A stretch of 64,000 nucleotides of DNA from Caulobacter sp. (GTDB lineage Bacteria; Pseudomonadota; Alphaproteobacteria; Caulobacterales; Caulobacteraceae): assembly GCA_016125585.1 (NCBI GenBank), contig WGLL01000012.1:1-64000 (forward strand), written 5' to 3'. The first letter of the stretch is position 1; every line of letters starts with the position of its first letter. Below the pieces are notes generated by a model. The model was given only the letters and a program-made list of their open reading frames with translations, did no database searches and was not told the DNA's origin. A program made the translations under genes and the position numbers. This document shows positions 44,332 to 52,979 of the stretch, piece after piece.

Positions 44332-44874
44332 CTACCGAACCCGCGCCTTCCACTGCTCGCGGGTCTGGCCCCAGGCGTCCACCGGCTTGTCCTCGAAGGG
44401 CGGCGGCAGTTTGCTCGGCCCCCAGTTGGTCGAGCCCAGACGTCTGGCCACGACCTGGCTTGCGGTATTGGCCGGGTCGATGGTGTGGATCACCTCGGTC
44501 CAGCCCAGGGTGTCGAACGCCCAGTCGATGGTCGCCTCGGCGGCCTCGACCGCATAGCCCTTGCCCCACGCCTTCTTGAGAAGGGCCCAGCCCACTTCGG
44601 TGCCGGGCCAGCCCTCGGGAACCCAGGGGCCGATCCGGCCCAGCCATTCGCCGCTTTCCTTCTCCAGCACGCTGAACATGGCATACCCGGTCAGGGTCCA
44701 GGCCCCGGCCATGCTCATCAACCCCCGCCAGGCGGCGGGGCGCTCCTGGGGGCCGCCGATGAAGCCGGAGTTCTCCTCGTCGGCCATCAGCTCGGCCCAG
44801 CCATCGAAGTCCTCCATCGCCGTCGGGCGCAGGATCAAGCGGGCGGTTTCGAGGGTGGGGCCGGGTGCGATCAT
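44332..44874 (-). CDS. GNAT-family acetyltransferase (RimJ/RimL-like)
   Basis: 180 residues. It opens with LETARLILRPTAMEDFDGWA, the typical RimJ/RimL start, and continues with the acetyl-CoA region EVGWALLKKAWGKGYAVEAA and the NTASQVVARRLG motif. It probably acetylates an amino group on a protein or small molecule. It converges on ald with a 42-base gap. No partner gene is evident. Confidence 0.88.
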   Translation of the reverse strand: MIAPGPTLETARLILRPTAMEDFDGWAELMADEENSGFIGGPQERPAAWRGLMSMAGAWTLTGYAMFSVLEKESGEWLGRIGPWVPEGWPGTEVGWALLKKAWGKGYAVEAAEATIDWAFDTLGWTEVIHTIDPANTASQVVARRLGSTNWGPSKLPPPFEDKPVDAWGQTREQWKARVR

Positions 44875-44902
44875 AAAGGCTATGTAGCCTGACCATCGCC
44901 CA

Positions 44903-44930
44903 CGAAAAAGGCGCCCCGGAGGGCGCCTCT
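44903..44930 (-). terminator. Rho-independent terminator on the minus strand
   Basis: Read on the minus strand: AGGCGCCC, four-base loop, GGGCGCCT, then TTTT. It lies downstream of the 36-residue gene at 45014-45124 and upstream of the acetyltransferase, separating the two transcripts. Confidence 0.8.
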
Positions 44931-44956
44931 GTCGTCTGCATCAAGGGAGCGCATCG

Positions 44957-45000
44957 GCTCCACCGGGTTTTCTGGGGGGAGCGCTTAAACCCGGTGGAGC
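44957..45000. repeat. Perfect 14-bp inverted repeat
   Basis: GCTCCACCGGGTTT (44957-44970) and its exact complement (44987-45000) flank a 16-base loop. It lies between the stop of the 36-residue gene and its terminator, so it would form a stable 3' hairpin in that mRNA. It may be a dispersed intergenic palindrome. Confidence 0.65.
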
Positions 45001-45013
45001 CCGGCGCGCCGGT

Positions 45014-45124
45014 TCACAGGCCGAAGGCGCGCGCGGCGGTTTCCATCTGGGCGACGCCCAGCATGGCGACGATGGGGAGAGCCGCGAGAAGCAGGCTGGC
45101 GAAGTTGGAAATACGAACGGTCAT
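45014..45124 (-). CDS. Very small membrane protein (36 residues)
   Basis: A 36-codon frame starting MTVRISNFASLLLAALPIVA and ending MLGVAQMETAARAFGL. Residues about 7-26 form one hydrophobic helix. GAGGGAC stands 7-8 bases before the ATG at 45124, codon bias is normal for the genome, and a hairpin plus terminator follow, so this is probably a real gene although it is short. It could instead be a cleaved signal-like peptide (MLGVAQ-METAA). Function unknown. Confidence 0.6.
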   Translation of the reverse strand: MTVRISNFASLLLAALPIVAMLGVAQMETAARAFGL

Positions 45125-45346
45125 CTGAGTTGTCCCTCTGGTTGCTGTGGACCGCGTCCCTGCGATCCGATGTCCAGATGAATACTCGCGAGCATTCGAA
45201 AAGGCTTGTTAAGTCGGCGTCATGACACCGATTTAAGAGATTAACCTCAATGTCATGATGTTACGGCCATGTAATCAGGGATTGCCGGCCGGTCGACGCT
45301 TCGGCGACTGTCCCTCCGTCCCGCGAAGGAGGAACAGTCCGCCGGT
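45125..45346. other. AT-richer intergenic region
   Basis: About 220 bases between the 36-residue gene and ilvE, clearly richer in A and T than the surroundings (for example around 45180-45275). It probably contains the promoter of the small gene. I see no gene, EcfG site or repeat in it. Confidence 0.4.
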
Positions 45347-46234
45347 TTAGGCCATCACGGTCTCGCGCCGCACCAGGGCGGCGTAGGCTTCCATCAGGCC
45401 CAGCGAAATGGGCCCCGGCGTGAAACGATGCTCGCCGATCTCGGCCACCGGGGTGACCTCGGCCGCGGTGCCGACAATGAAGACCTCCGAAAAGCTCCCC
45501 AGTTCCTCGGCCGGGATGTGGCGTTCGTTGATCTCGTAGCCCCGCTCCCTGGCCAGGCGCATCACCGTGCGGCGGGTAATGCCGTCCAGAAAGCAGTCGG
45601 GCGTCGGCGTATGGATGACGCCATCGCGGATCAGGAAGATGTTGGCGCCGGTCGCCTCGGCGATATAGCCGCGGTAGTCGAGCATCAGGGCGTCGGCGTA
45701 GCCGTCGCGTTCCGCCGCATGCTTGGAAATGGTGCAGATCATGTAGAGGCCGACCGCCTTGGCGTTGGTCGGGGCTGTCTGCGGCGAGGGCCGACGATAG
45801 ACGGCATGGGCCAGCCGGATGCCCTTGCGCTTCTGCTCGGGGTCGAAATAGCTGGGCCATTCCCAGGCGGCGATGGCCACATGGATCTTCGTCTGCTGGG
45901 CCGACACCCCGATCATCTCGCTGCCGCGCCAGGCGATGGGCCGCACATAGCAGTCGGTCAGGCCGTTCTTCGCGCAGGTCGCCTTGCAGGCCTCATCGAT
46001 CTCGGCCACCGTGAAGGGGATTTTGAAATCAAGGATTTCGGCCGACTTGAACAAGCGCTCGGTATGGGCCGTCAGCTCAAAAATCTCCCCGCCATACATG
46101 CGCTCGCCCTCGAACACGGCGGAGGCGTAGTGCAGGCCATGGGTCAGTACGTGCACCTTCGCATCGCGCCAGGGCACAAACTGCCCGTCCAGCCAGATCC
46201 AGCCGTCACGATCATCGAAGGGAACGAGGGACAT
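45347..46234 (-). CDS. ilvE: Branched-chain amino acid aminotransferase
   Basis: 295 residues of the fold IV PLP-dependent family. The N-terminal signature is VHVLTHGLHYASAVFEGERM, the Schiff-base lysine lies in APTNAKAVGLYM, and the C-terminal part has EATGANIFLIRDG and the phosphate-binding DGITRRTVMRLA. It transfers the amino group between glutamate and leucine, isoleucine or valine. The ATG at 46234 follows AAGGAGAAA. It is divergent from the MarR gene. Confidence 0.95.
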   Translation of the reverse strand: MSLVPFDDRDGWIWLDGQFVPWRDAKVHVLTHGLHYASAVFEGERMYGGEIFELTAHTERLFKSAEILDFKIPFTVAEIDEACKATCAKNGLTDCYVRPIAWRGSEMIGVSAQQTKIHVAIAAWEWPSYFDPEQKRKGIRLAHAVYRRPSPQTAPTNAKAVGLYMICTISKHAAERDGYADALMLDYRGYIAEATGANIFLIRDGVIHTPTPDCFLDGITRRTVMRLARERGYEINERHIPAEELGSFSEVFIVGTAAEVTPVAEIGEHRFTPGPISLGLMEAYAALVRRETVMA

Positions 46235-46314
46235 CGGGTAGATTTCTCCTTTACATCTCCAGTCTACACCCGCGCCCCGCCGGGGGCGCAAGTCAAACCG
46301 ACGAGGCCCATATC

Positions 46315-46797
46315 ATGAAAGCGCCGGCCGATCCCCGCCTGATCCTCAGTGAGGGCGAGCTGGACCTGGGGCTGGAGCTGATGCTCCTGGCCGAGACCGG
46401 ACTCTGGACCGCCGTCGACGCGGCCATGGCGGCCGAGCCCTCAGGCCTGGGCCGTTCACACTGGCGGGCCGCCTTCCTGTTGCGGCGGCGGCCGGGGGCC
46501 GGAGTCAAGGAAATCGCCCGGTTGACCGGCCTCAGCAAACAGGCGGCCAGCCGCACCTTGGCCGATCTGGAGAGCAGGGGTCTGGCCGAGAAGGATCAGG
46601 GCGATCTGGACAGCCGCCGTCGGCCCGCCCGGCTGACCGAGGCGGGTCTGGTCTTCGAAGCCCGCATCGCCGAGCGGTTGCGGGCCATGGTCGGGCAGGC
46701 CTATCGCGACGCGGGGCTTGACGGCGTGGCCTCGGCGCGGCGCATTCTCGCCTCGCTGGCCGGACCGCGTCTTGGTGTTCGCCGGGAGGACCCATGA
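46315..46797 (+). CDS. MarR-family transcriptional regulator (PetP-like)
   Basis: 160 residues with a winged helix-turn-helix (VKEIARLTGLSKQAASRTLA then DLESRGLAEK) and wing (DSRRRPARLTEAG). Its stop overlaps the start of the response regulator gene (ATGA). A MarR gene directly before an OmpR-type regulator matches petP-petR of Rhodobacter and relatives, so it probably modulates the same regulon. Confidence 0.9.
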   Translation: MKAPADPRLILSEGELDLGLELMLLAETGLWTAVDAAMAAEPSGLGRSHWRAAFLLRRRPGAGVKEIARLTGLSKQAASRTLADLESRGLAEKDQGDLDSRRRPARLTEAGLVFEARIAERLRAMVGQAYRDAGLDGVASARRILASLAGPRLGVRREDP

Positions 46798-47480
46798 CCG
46801 ATCGTCACCTGCTGGTCGTCGATGACGACGATCGCATCCGCGACCTGCTCAAGCAGTTTCTCAATCGCGCCGGCTTCCGGGTGACCACGGCCGCCAGCGC
46901 CGAGAGCGCCGGCCGCCTGCTGGACACACTCGATTTTGACCTGGTGATCCTGGACGTGATGATGCCCGGCGAGGACGGCCTCAGCTTCGCCCGCCGCCTG
47001 CGGACCACGCCGGGACCGACGGGCAAGGCGGCGATCCTGATGCTCACCGCCCGCGGCGAGACCAGTGACCGGATCGAGGGTCTGTCGGCCGGGGTCGACG
47101 ACTATCTGGCCAAGCCCTTCGAACCGCAGGAGCTGCTGCTGCGCATCGAGGCGATCCTGCGCCGGGCGGGACCGAGGCCGAGCGACGCGGGGCCCCTGTC
47201 GCTCGGCCGCTGCCGGTTCGACCCGGTGCGCGGCGAGTTGACCCGGGACGGCGCCCCGGTCCGGCTGACCGAGGCCGAGGTGGACCTGCTGCGCACCCTG
47301 GCCAAGGCGCCGCACGCCCCGATCGATCGCTACACCCTGGCCCGCGACGACGCCGACGCGGCGGGCCGGGCGGTCGATGTGCAGGTCACCCGCCTGCGTC
47401 GCAAGATCGAGGACGACCCCAAGACGCCGCGCTATCTGCAGACGGTGCGCGGCGTCGGCTATCTGCTGGCGCCGGACTGA
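46794..47480 (+). CDS. OmpR-family response regulator (PetR-like)
   Basis: 228 residues. The receiver domain has acidic residues VVDDDDR, phosphoacceptor D54 (VILDVMMPGEDG), a conserved Thr in LMLTARGE and Lys in YLAKPF. The C-terminal winged helix (LTEAEVDLLRTLAKAPHAPI to VQVTRLRRKIEDDPKTP) binds DNA. It lies between a MarR gene and a cognate histidine kinase, 31 bases before the kinase ATG. Targets are unknown. Confidence 0.94.
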   Translation: MTDRHLLVVDDDDRIRDLLKQFLNRAGFRVTTAASAESAGRLLDTLDFDLVILDVMMPGEDGLSFARRLRTTPGPTGKAAILMLTARGETSDRIEGLSAGVDDYLAKPFEPQELLLRIEAILRRAGPRPSDAGPLSLGRCRFDPVRGELTRDGAPVRLTEAEVDLLRTLAKAPHAPIDRYTLARDDADAAGRAVDVQVTRLRRKIEDDPKTPRYLQTVRGVGYLLAPD

Positions 47481-47511
47481 TGGGCGCCGAGATCTCTCCG
47501 GGCGGGACGGC

Positions 47512-48861
47512 ATGAAGATTCGCCCCCTGCGCATGCTGGTGCCGCGCGGTCTGAAACGCTGGCTGCCGCAGTCGCTGTTCGCCCGCACCCTGCTGATCAT
47601 CGTCCTGCCGGTGGCCATCATGCAGGGGGTCGTGACCTGGATTTTCTTCGATCAGCACTGGCAGACCGTCACCAGCGGCCTGAGCGACGGCCTGGCCGGC
47701 GACGTGGCCTGGATCGCCCAGACCCACGAGGCCAACCCCGGCCCGGCCAATCTGGCGCGCCTGGCCGAGCGGGCGGAGAAGACCCTGTCGCTGTCGGTCA
47801 AGCTGGTGCCCGGCAAGACCGTGCCGGAGCGGCGGCCCAGCGCCCTGTTCGCGCCTGAGGACCGCGCCCTCAACGCCGCCCTCGAACGGCGGCTGGACGC
47901 ACCCTTCTGGGTCGACAACCGCAGCTACAACAGCTGGATCGGCATTCGCGTCCTGGCCTCGGACGGCGTGCTGAAGATCTATGCGCCGCGCGAGCGGGCC
48001 TTCGCCACCTCGGCGCCGATCTTCATCCTGTGGATGGCGGTGGCGACCCTGCTCTTGACCGCCATCGCCATCCTGTTCATCCGCAATCAGGTGCGCGCCA
48101 TCGAGCGGCTGGCGGCGGCGGCCGACGCCTTCGGACGCGGGATCGAGGGGCCGGAGCCGTTCAAGCCCTACGGCGCCCGCGAGGTGCGGCAGGCGGCCCA
48201 GGCCTTCCTGTCTATGAAGGCCCGCATCCAGAGGCACATCGAGCAACGGACCGTTCTCCTGGCCAGCGTCAGCCATGATCTGCGAACCCCCCTGACCAGG
48301 CTGAAGCTGGAAATGGCCCTGGCCGAGCCCTCCGACCGGACCGAGGCGATCAAGCGCGATCTGGCCGAGATGGAGCACATGATCGACGAATACCTCGAAT
48401 TCGCCCGGGGCGAGGGGGGCGAGGCGGTGGAGTTCACCGATGTCGCCGGCCTGCTGACCCTGATCTGCGATGACGCCCGGCGGGCTGGCGCGACGGTGGA
48501 GCTGGCCGTGGATGCGGGCCTGACCGGAGAGGTGAGGCCGAACGCCCTGAAACGGGCGGTGGACAATCTGGTGGCCAACGCCGCCGGCCATGCTGACCGG
48601 GTCCGGGTCACCGGCAGCCGCCCGTCGGCCGGGGGGCTGGAGATCGCCGTCGATGACGATGGGCCCGGCATTCCCGCTGACAAGCACGAAGAAGCGTTCA
48701 AGCCGTTCAGCCGGCTCGACGATTCCCGCAATCAGAACCGCAAGGGCGTCGGTCTTGGCCTGGCCATCGCCCGGGATGTCGCCCGGGGGCACGGCGGCGA
48801 GGTGTTTCTCAGTCGCTCGACCCTTGGCGGGCTGAAGGCGGTGATCCGGCTGCCGGGCTGA
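47512..48861 (+). CDS. EnvZ-like sensor histidine kinase
   Basis: 449 residues: TM1 (about 24-44), a periplasmic segment (about 45-165), TM2 (about 168-190), HAMP, a HisKA box with H255 (LLASVSHDLRTPLTRLKLEM), N-box (DNLVANAAGHA) and G-boxes (DDDGPGIP, GVGLGLAIARDVARGHGG). It should phosphorylate the adjacent OmpR-type regulator. The ATG at 47512 is preferred because the N-terminal helix starts soon after; the ribosome site is modest. Confidence 0.94.
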   Translation: MKIRPLRMLVPRGLKRWLPQSLFARTLLIIVLPVAIMQGVVTWIFFDQHWQTVTSGLSDGLAGDVAWIAQTHEANPGPANLARLAERAEKTLSLSVKLVPGKTVPERRPSALFAPEDRALNAALERRLDAPFWVDNRSYNSWIGIRVLASDGVLKIYAPRERAFATSAPIFILWMAVATLLLTAIAILFIRNQVRAIERLAAAADAFGRGIEGPEPFKPYGAREVRQAAQAFLSMKARIQRHIEQRTVLLASVSHDLRTPLTRLKLEMALAEPSDRTEAIKRDLAEMEHMIDEYLEFARGEGGEAVEFTDVAGLLTLICDDARRAGATVELAVDAGLTGEVRPNALKRAVDNLVANAAGHADRVRVTGSRPSAGGLEIAVDDDGPGIPADKHEEAFKPFSRLDDSRNQNRKGVGLGLAIARDVARGHGGEVFLSRSTLGGLKAVIRLPG

Positions 48862-48864
48862 GCC

Positions 48865-48900
48865 TGTTCCGATTGGTGGGAACCGGCAATCGGACCAAAC
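48865..48900. repeat. GTTCCGATTGG hairpin repeat, copy 1
   Basis: A hairpin element (CCGATTG, loop GTGGGAACCGG, CAATCGG) immediately after the stop of the histidine kinase. The same element, with small changes, follows the genes ending at 53461 and 62238. It is probably a dispersed repeat acting as an mRNA 3' hairpin. Confidence 0.7.
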
Positions 48901-48942
48901 AAGCGACAACGAGAATCTGGCGCTATGCTCCAGGCGACGCCG

Positions 48943-49572
48943 CTATTCGGGCCACAGCTCGGTGACGCCGCCCTTGCGGTTGAGCATGTGGGTGGCCCGC
49001 TTGATCACGGTCAGCAGTCGTTCGATGCGGGCGTCGCCATCATAGGTCAGATCGGCCCGGGCCAGACCCTCCAGCATGAAGCGGGCGAGGTCGCGGCTGG
49101 CCTGGAAGCGCGGCCCGGCGCCAGCGTGCAGCATCTTCAGGAAGTGGTCGCCGATCTGGGCGCGATCGAATTCGGCGCGGGCCGGGGCGATCATCGCGGC
49201 GACGGCCTGATCGGTGCGGGCCGCCACCTCCAGCTCCATGAAGGCGGTGAAGGCCGGATGGCGTAGCAGCTCCCAGTAGCTGTCGATGGCGTGTTCGGTG
49301 ACATCCGCCCCGGGCGGAAGGTCCTCGGCGGCGCGGCGGAACAGCTCGGCGCGCTCAGCCTGAAGGTGGCCGATCACCCCCTGCAGCAGATCCTCGCGGG
49401 TCGGGAAATGATACAGCATCGCGCCGCGCGTAATGGCCGCGGCCTCGGCCACGGCGGCGTTGGTCGCAGCGCCATAGCCCTGGCTGGCGATGACTCTGAT
49501 CGCCTCATCGAGAATACGGGCCCGGGTTCGCCGTGACTTGGGCGTATCCCGGTCTTTACGCAACAGTTCCAT
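48943..49572 (-). CDS. TetR-family transcriptional regulator
   Basis: 209 residues. The N-terminal DNA-binding domain (RILDEAIRVIASQGYGAATN then AAVAEAAAITRGAMLYHFPT) is a standard TetR helix-turn-helix; the C-terminal part is the ligand-binding bundle. The ATG at 49572 fits homology; upstream codons in the same frame have no ribosome site. It is divergent from the phosphoesterase operon at 49699 and might control it. Confidence 0.88.
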   Translation of the reverse strand: MELLRKDRDTPKSRRTRARILDEAIRVIASQGYGAATNAAVAEAAAITRGAMLYHFPTREDLLQGVIGHLQAERAELFRRAAEDLPPGADVTEHAIDSYWELLRHPAFTAFMELEVAARTDQAVAAMIAPARAEFDRAQIGDHFLKMLHAGAGPRFQASRDLARFMLEGLARADLTYDGDARIERLLTVIKRATHMLNRKGGVTELWPE

Positions 49573-49698
49573 GGCTAGCGATCTAGGGTTCCGCTGTTCA
49601 TGCCGCAACGCACAATAGCGGCGAAAGCGTCGATTCACGAGACTGACATGCAATCAGCCTAGCGGCTGTGCGATCGCGGCCATTTCCGGGGGCGGAGC

Positions 49699-50526
49699 AT
49701 GACCACAGAAACGGCAGTCCGGCGCTACCGCAGCCTGTTCATCTCCGACATCCATCTGGGCACCCGCGGCTGTCAGGCGGAACTGCTGCTCGACTTCATC
49801 CGCCACGTCGAATGCGAGCACCTCTATCTGGTCGGCGACATCGTTGATGGCTGGAAGCTGAAGGGGGGCTGGTTCTGGCCCCAGGCCCATAACGACGTGG
49901 TGCAGAAGATCCTGCGCATGGCCCGCAAGGGCACCGTCGTCACCTACATTCCCGGCAATCATGACGAGTTCGGGCGCGACTTCTGCGGCGTCCATTTCGG
50001 CGGCGTCGTGGTCGCCCGCGACTGCCTGCACGAGACCGCCGACGGTCGCCGCTTCCTGGTCACCCATGGCGACGAATTTGACGGGGTGGTGCAGCACGCC
50101 CGCTGGCTCGCCTTCCTGGGAGATTGGTCCTATAGAACCCTCCTGATGCTGAACACCCTGCTCAACCGCGCCCGGCGCCGGATGGGTCTGGGCTACTGGA
50201 GCCTGTCTGCTTTCCTGAAGGTCAAGGTGAAGAACGCTTTGCAATTCATCGAGAAATTCGAGGAAGCCGTGGCCGAGGAAGCCCGTCGGCGCGGCGCGGA
50301 CGGGGTGATCTGCGGCCACATCCACAAGGCGGAAATGCGCAAGATCGGCGACATCCTCTATATCAACGACGGCGACTGGGTTGAGAGCTGCACAGCGCTC
50401 GCCGAGGATTTTGACGGCCGTCTGCAGATCATTGAGTGGGCGAAGGAGCGGTCCTGGTCCATGATCCACCGCACCATGCGCGAATCCGTTCCCGAGACCG
50501 GCGACCTGGAAGTTCTGGGCGCCTGA
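49699..50526 (+). CDS. Metallophosphoesterase, PlcP/LpxH-like (COG2908)
   Basis: 275 residues with the five phosphoesterase blocks: FISDIHLGTRGCQ, VGDIVDGW, PGNHDEF, THGDEFDG and CGHIHKAE. Members are often annotated as LpxH (UDP-2,3-diacylglucosamine hydrolase), but the alphaproteobacterial form coupled to a glycosyltransferase is PlcP, a phospholipase C that cuts phosphatidylcholine or phosphatidylethanolamine to diacylglycerol under phosphate limitation. Here the stop overlaps the glycosyltransferase start (TGATG), favouring PlcP. No Pho box was identified. Confidence 0.85.
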   Translation: MTTETAVRRYRSLFISDIHLGTRGCQAELLLDFIRHVECEHLYLVGDIVDGWKLKGGWFWPQAHNDVVQKILRMARKGTVVTYIPGNHDEFGRDFCGVHFGGVVVARDCLHETADGRRFLVTHGDEFDGVVQHARWLAFLGDWSYRTLLMLNTLLNRARRRMGLGYWSLSAFLKVKVKNALQFIEKFEEAVAEEARRRGADGVICGHIHKAEMRKIGDILYINDGDWVESCTALAEDFDGRLQIIEWAKERSWSMIHRTMRESVPETGDLEVLGA

Positions 50527-51620
50527 TGCGAATCCTGTTGGCGACTGACGCCTGGGAGCCCCAGGTCAACGGCGTTGTCCGCACCCTCACCCGGGTGATC
50601 GCCGAACTGCGGGCCATGGGCCACGAGGTCGAGGTGATCAGTCCCGACCAGTTCAAGACCATTCCCCTGCCGACCTATTCGGAGATCCGCCTGGCCATCG
50701 GCGCCGACGAGGCGGTGCGCGAGCGGTTCAAGGCCTTCGAGCCGGAAGCCATCCATATCGCCACCGAGGGCACGCTCGGCCTGGCCGCCCGCCGGGTCTG
50801 CCTGGAATGGAAGCTGCCCTTCACCACCAGCTACCACACCCGCTTTCCGGAATATGTCTCGGCCCGGCTGCCGTTGCCGCTGGCCGCCGGCTACGCCTAC
50901 ATGAAGTGGTTCCACAAGCCGTCCGGCCGGCTGATGGTGGCGACCCCGACCATGCGCGACGAGCTGGAGGCCCACGGCTTCCGCAACATCTCGGCCTGGT
51001 CGCGCGGGGTCGATACCGACATCTTCCATCCCGATCGCCGCACGCCGGACATCTTCAAGGACCTCAAGCGGCCGATCTTCCTCAATGTCGGCCGGGTGGC
51101 GGTGGAAAAGAACATCGAGGCCTTCGCCTGCCTCGACCTGCCGGGCACCAAGGTGGTGGTCGGCGACGGCCCGCAACGCGAGGAACTGGCCGCCAGATAT
51201 CCGGAAGTGGTGTTCGCCGGGGCCAAGTTCGGCGAGGAACTGGCGGCCTATTTCGCCTGCGCCGACGTCTTCGTCTTCCCCTCCCTGACCGACACCTTCG
51301 GCCTGGTCATCCTGGAGGCGATGTCGGCCGGCACCCCGGTGGCCGCCTTTTCGGCGCCGGGCCCGATCGACATCATTCCCGGATCGAACGCCGGGGTCCT
51401 GGCCGAGGGCCGGACCGAGGGCCTGAAGGAGGCCTGTATCGCCGGCCTCGATCTCGACCGCCAGGTCGTGCGCAAATTCGCCGAGGGCTTCTCCTGGCGG
51501 GCCTGCGCCGAGGAGTTCCTGAAGAACCTGCAGCCCTATCCGGAGCCGGAAAAGACCCGGTTCTGGCGACGCCTGCGACGGCTGGCCCGGCTGCGCCGAC
51601 GGGAAAAGCCGGCCGCCTGA
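50526..51620 (+). CDS. GT4-family glycosyltransferase (Agt-like diacylglycerol glycosyltransferase)
   Basis: 364 residues of the GT-B fold. It opens RILLATDAWEPQVNGVVRTL, has YHTRFPEYV and, in the nucleotide-sugar site, the EX7E-like PSLTDTFGLVILEAMSAG. Proteins of this group (Agt, MgtA) glycosylate diacylglycerol to make glycolipids that replace phospholipids when phosphate is scarce. The ATG overlaps the stop of the phosphoesterase gene, so the two should act in sequence. Alternative: a mannosyltransferase for another lipid. Confidence 0.88.
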   Translation: MRILLATDAWEPQVNGVVRTLTRVIAELRAMGHEVEVISPDQFKTIPLPTYSEIRLAIGADEAVRERFKAFEPEAIHIATEGTLGLAARRVCLEWKLPFTTSYHTRFPEYVSARLPLPLAAGYAYMKWFHKPSGRLMVATPTMRDELEAHGFRNISAWSRGVDTDIFHPDRRTPDIFKDLKRPIFLNVGRVAVEKNIEAFACLDLPGTKVVVGDGPQREELAARYPEVVFAGAKFGEELAAYFACADVFVFPSLTDTFGLVILEAMSAGTPVAAFSAPGPIDIIPGSNAGVLAEGRTEGLKEACIAGLDLDRQVVRKFAEGFSWRACAEEFLKNLQPYPEPEKTRFWRRLRRLARLRRREKPAA

Positions 51621-51710
51621 AATCAGGCCAAGGTTGCGCAACATCTTGAAGTTGACTTTCGTCCGTAGCGGGCGAACAGTGTTCTCACAAGACTGTGGGG
51701 ACCCAGGGTC

Positions 51711-52979
51711 ATGTTCAATTCGGACGTGTTGGAGGTCGGCCTCGGGCTGATCCTGTTTTTCCTGCTCGCCAGCCTGATGGCGACCGCGGTTCGCGAGTTG
51801 ATCGAGGCGCTGCTGAAAACCCGCGCCATGGATCTGGAGCGCGGAATTCGCGAATTGCTCGACGATCCCCGGGGCCTCGCCATGGCGCAGTCGTTTTTCG
51901 ACCACGCCCATATCTTCTCGCTGTTCCGGGGCCAGTACGATCCCTCCCGGCTGAAAAGCGCGGGCCTGTTTCGCCGATGGCTGAAGACCGACAACCCTCT
52001 GGTCACCGACAAGGTCGGGTTCGAGATGCCGCTGGGCGCACGGCGAGCCCTGCCGACCTATATCCCCGCCGGCCTGTTCGCCACGGCGATGATCGATCTG
52101 GTCGGCCGGGCCAGCGCCTCCTGGCCCTATCCGGTCAGCGCCGAGCCCCTGACCCTCGATCTCTTGCGCCAGCGCGCCGCCGGCCTGCCAAGCCCCCGGC
52201 TGCAGCGCGCCGTTCTGTCGGCCATCGACAACGCCGAGGGTGAATTCTCGAAGGTGAAGACCAATCTCGAGGCCTGGTTCAACGGCAGCATGGATCGGGT
52301 GTCGGGGGCCTACAAGCGGCGCACCCAGGCCTGGCTGCTGGCCATCGGCCTGCTGATCGCCGTGGCCTTCAATCTCGACGCCGTCACCGTGGCCGGGCGG
52401 CTGGTCAATGATCCGCTCCTGCGCGACGCGGCCGCCGCCCGCGCGGAGAAAGTGGCTGACGCGGGCCAGCCCCCGGCCCCGGACGGCGATACGGCCGAAA
52501 AGCTCGGCGCCCTGAAAAAGGACCTGACGGATATCGGCTATCCAATCGGCTGGCGTTATGCCGAGGGCCAGACCATCGCCGGGTTCCGCATGCCGGTGCC
52601 TGGCCCGCAGGGCTGCAAGACGCCGGGCGACGGCGATGTCTGCCGCCAGACGGTCCCCTACAACGGCCTCGGCCTGCTGTTCGGCTGGTTGATCACCGCG
52701 GCGGCGATCTCCCTGGGCGCGCCCTTCTGGTTCGACATCCTCAACAAGGTCATGGTCATCCGCTCGACGGTGAAGCCACGGGAGAAGAGCCGCGAGGAAG
52801 GCTCCGAGGACCGGCAGCCGTCGGCGGCGCCGCCTGCCGGCGACCAGACGACCCTTCTCAAGCTGGTCGACCCCGGAAAGGCGCTAGCGCCGCCATCGCC
52901 GGCGCCGCCCCTGCCGGTCGCCGGTTTCGAGCCGGAGCAGTGGAAGGCCGGCTTCACCAACGATGGAGAAGTGCTGTGA
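51711..52979 (+). CDS. Multi-pass membrane protein of unknown function
   Basis: 422 residues. Three clear hydrophobic helices: near the N-terminus (about 8-28, VGLGLILFFLLASLMATAVR), around 208-225 (WLLAIGLLIAVAFNLDAVTV) and around 322-342 (LLFGWLITAAAISLGAPFWF). The long loop between the second and third holds two cysteines. The Pro-rich tail is probably disordered. Its stop overlaps the GTG of a M15 peptidase gene (GTGA), hinting at a wall-related role. Confidence 0.82.
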   Translation: MFNSDVLEVGLGLILFFLLASLMATAVRELIEALLKTRAMDLERGIRELLDDPRGLAMAQSFFDHAHIFSLFRGQYDPSRLKSAGLFRRWLKTDNPLVTDKVGFEMPLGARRALPTYIPAGLFATAMIDLVGRASASWPYPVSAEPLTLDLLRQRAAGLPSPRLQRAVLSAIDNAEGEFSKVKTNLEAWFNGSMDRVSGAYKRRTQAWLLAIGLLIAVAFNLDAVTVAGRLVNDPLLRDAAAARAEKVADAGQPPAPDGDTAEKLGALKKDLTDIGYPIGWRYAEGQTIAGFRMPVPGPQGCKTPGDGDVCRQTVPYNGLGLLFGWLITAAAISLGAPFWFDILNKVMVIRSTVKPREKSREEGSEDRQPSAAPPAGDQTTLLKLVDPGKALAPPSPAPPLPVAGFEPEQWKAGFTNDGEVL

